A DNA stretch of 6,446 bases, taken from the NCBI GenBank assembly GCA_946478915.1, contig CAMLER010000302.1:1-6446 (forward strand). Direction: 5' to 3'. A model generated the notes under the pieces. The model was not told where the DNA came from, ran no database searches, and worked only from the letters and a program-made list of their open reading frames with translations. Positions 5,819 through 6,446 of the stretch are shown one piece after another; position 1 is the stretch's first letter; each line of letters starts with the position of its first letter. This DNA is from an uncultured Chryseolinea sp. GTDB taxonomy: Bacteria > Bacteroidota > Bacteroidia > Cytophagales > Cyclobacteriaceae. A program made the position numbers and the translations under genes.

Positions 5819-5860
5819 AAGACTCTTTCGTCTCTATGCAGGCGAAAGAGTTTTACTTTT
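5819..5860 (+). terminator. Rho-independent terminator after the PepSY-like gene
   Basis: ACTCTTTCGTC (5822-5832) pairs with GGCGAAAGAGT (5841-5851): 11 base pairs including one G-U, with an 8-base loop. The stem can extend outward to 5819-5854 through A-U and G-U pairs. It is followed by a T-rich run, TTTACTTTTTT. It lies 35 bases after the stop codon and separates this unit from the SelA-like gene. Confidence 0.88.
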
Positions 5861-5885
5861 TTAGACCTTTGTCAATTTGTGTGTC

Positions 5886-5914
5886 TTGTGTCTATCCTTA
5901 TCTGAATTATTTTG
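5886..5914 (+). promoter_or_regulatory. Weak promoter candidate for the SelA-like gene
   Basis: TTG (5886-5888, in TCTTG) is followed by 19 bases and TATTTTG (5908-5914), which is one base short of TAnnTTTG. Transcription would start near 5921, giving a ~90-base leader. That leader contains a 5-base inverted repeat TTCGG/CCGAA (5941-5945, 5958-5962). This is a pattern match only; the upstream terminator does imply that a promoter lies somewhere in 5861-6009. Confidence 0.22.
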
Positions 5915-6009
5915 ATTAGATCATAAGAACTTTAATTTTTTTCGGCGGAACATTAAACCGAATAATTAACTTCGTTCCTTCCAGTCAATCAAGAAAAATT
6001 CTTCAAACA

Positions 6010-6446
6010 ATGAAACGCCGAGAAATATTAAAAAACCTGTCGATTGTACCCTTCGCAGGAAGTTTTCTACCGGGAACAGCGAACGCTGACGACATCGGAT
6101 TGCCTTCGGGACGACTCTCAACCGGACCTGACATCTACCAATCCATTGGTGTAGACACAGTCATCAATTGCCGTGGTACGTTTACCATAATCGGTGGTTC
6201 TGTGGAACGACCAGAGGTTGTTGATGCGATGAAAGCTGCATCTGGATTCTTTGTACAGTATGATGAACTTGCCTACGGAATAGGTCGACGATTGGCAGCG
6301 CTTACGGGCGCGGAATGGGGAATGGTTTCGGCAGGATGTGCTGCGGGGCTAAAGCATGTCGCCGCTGCGTGCGTTACAGGCGGTAACCCGGAAAAACTCA
6401 TTCGCATTCCTGACCTGACAGGTTTCGATAAAACGGAAGTGATTAT
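6010..6446 (+). CDS. SelA-like PLP-dependent enzyme (aminotransferase class V fold) with twin-arginine signal, partial
   Basis: The frame is open from ATG 6010 to the right edge (145 complete codons). The N-terminus MKRREILKNLSIVPFAGSFL has the R-R-x-I-L-K pattern of a twin-arginine signal, followed by a hydrophobic stretch and a likely A-N-A cleavage site (24-26). This implies export of a folded, cofactor-loaded enzyme. The mature part begins with features of the SelA-like/aminotransferase V superfamily: VINCRGTFTIIGGSVERPEV (51-70), then VDAMKAAS, the YDEL...IGRRLAALTGAE segment (84-102), and VSAGCAAGL (106-114), the expected PLP-phosphate-binding turn. The PLP-binding lysine would lie beyond the window. 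Relatives include SelA and D-glucosaminate-6-phosphate ammonia-lyase-type enzymes. With no visible selenium genes here, an amino acid or amino sugar substrate is more likely than Sec-tRNA (inference). Confidence 0.85.
   Translation, partial: MKRREILKNLSIVPFAGSFLPGTANADDIGLPSGRLSTGPDIYQSIGVDTVINCRGTFTIIGGSVERPEVVDAMKAASGFFVQYDELAYGIGRRLAALTGAEWGMVSAGCAAGLKHVAAACVTGGNPEKLIRIPDLTGFDKTEVI

Overview
The window looks like a chromosomal stretch from a Bacteroidota bacterium, perhaps a Cytophagales- or Chitinophagales-type lineage. Evidence: a Bacteroidota-style ECF sigma factor with its membrane anti-sigma partner, two lipoproteins, a PepSY-like (DUF2874-type) periplasmic protein, A-rich start contexts without Shine-Dalgarno sequences, and weak TTTG / TAnnTTTG-like promoter candidates. 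No rRNA, tRNA, CRISPR array, transposase or phage gene was seen. The genus cannot be read from the sequence.

Left part (1-3024, minus strand). Reading right to left: a beta-propeller-like lipoprotein (3024-2143); a 312-base gap with a palindrome-rich element (2020-2135) and a candidate 29-codon lipoprotein ORF (1919-1830) whose stop overlaps the next start as TAATG; a beta-rich lipoprotein of unknown function (1830-1063); an ECF sigma-70 factor (1066-524) overlapping it by 4 bases; and, after a 3-base gap, an anti-sigma factor (520 to beyond the left edge). The last three form a tight operon. It is best read as an envelope-stress or surface-signalling unit in which the membrane anti-sigma restrains the sigma factor and the lipoprotein is a co-expressed envelope component.

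Middle part (3025-5783, plus strand). A 192-base divergent spacer with small palindromes leads to an OmpR-type response regulator (3217-3894). Its histidine kinase (3891-5168) starts at a TTG overlapping the regulator's stop. After a 177-base gap comes a small secreted protein made of two PepSY-like repeats (5346-5783), followed by a clear intrinsic terminator (5819-5860). The plausible reading is a two-component system next to one of its periplasmic partners or targets.

Right edge (6010-6446, plus strand). The 5' third of a PLP-dependent SelA-like / aminotransferase class V-fold enzyme runs off the window. It carries an N-terminal twin-arginine-type signal, which suggests export.

Most genes belong to recognisable families. 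The least explained items are the tiny lipoprotein ORF, the 116-base palindromic element upstream of it, the tryptophan-periodic N-terminus of the anti-sigma factor, and the apparently exported SelA-like enzyme.
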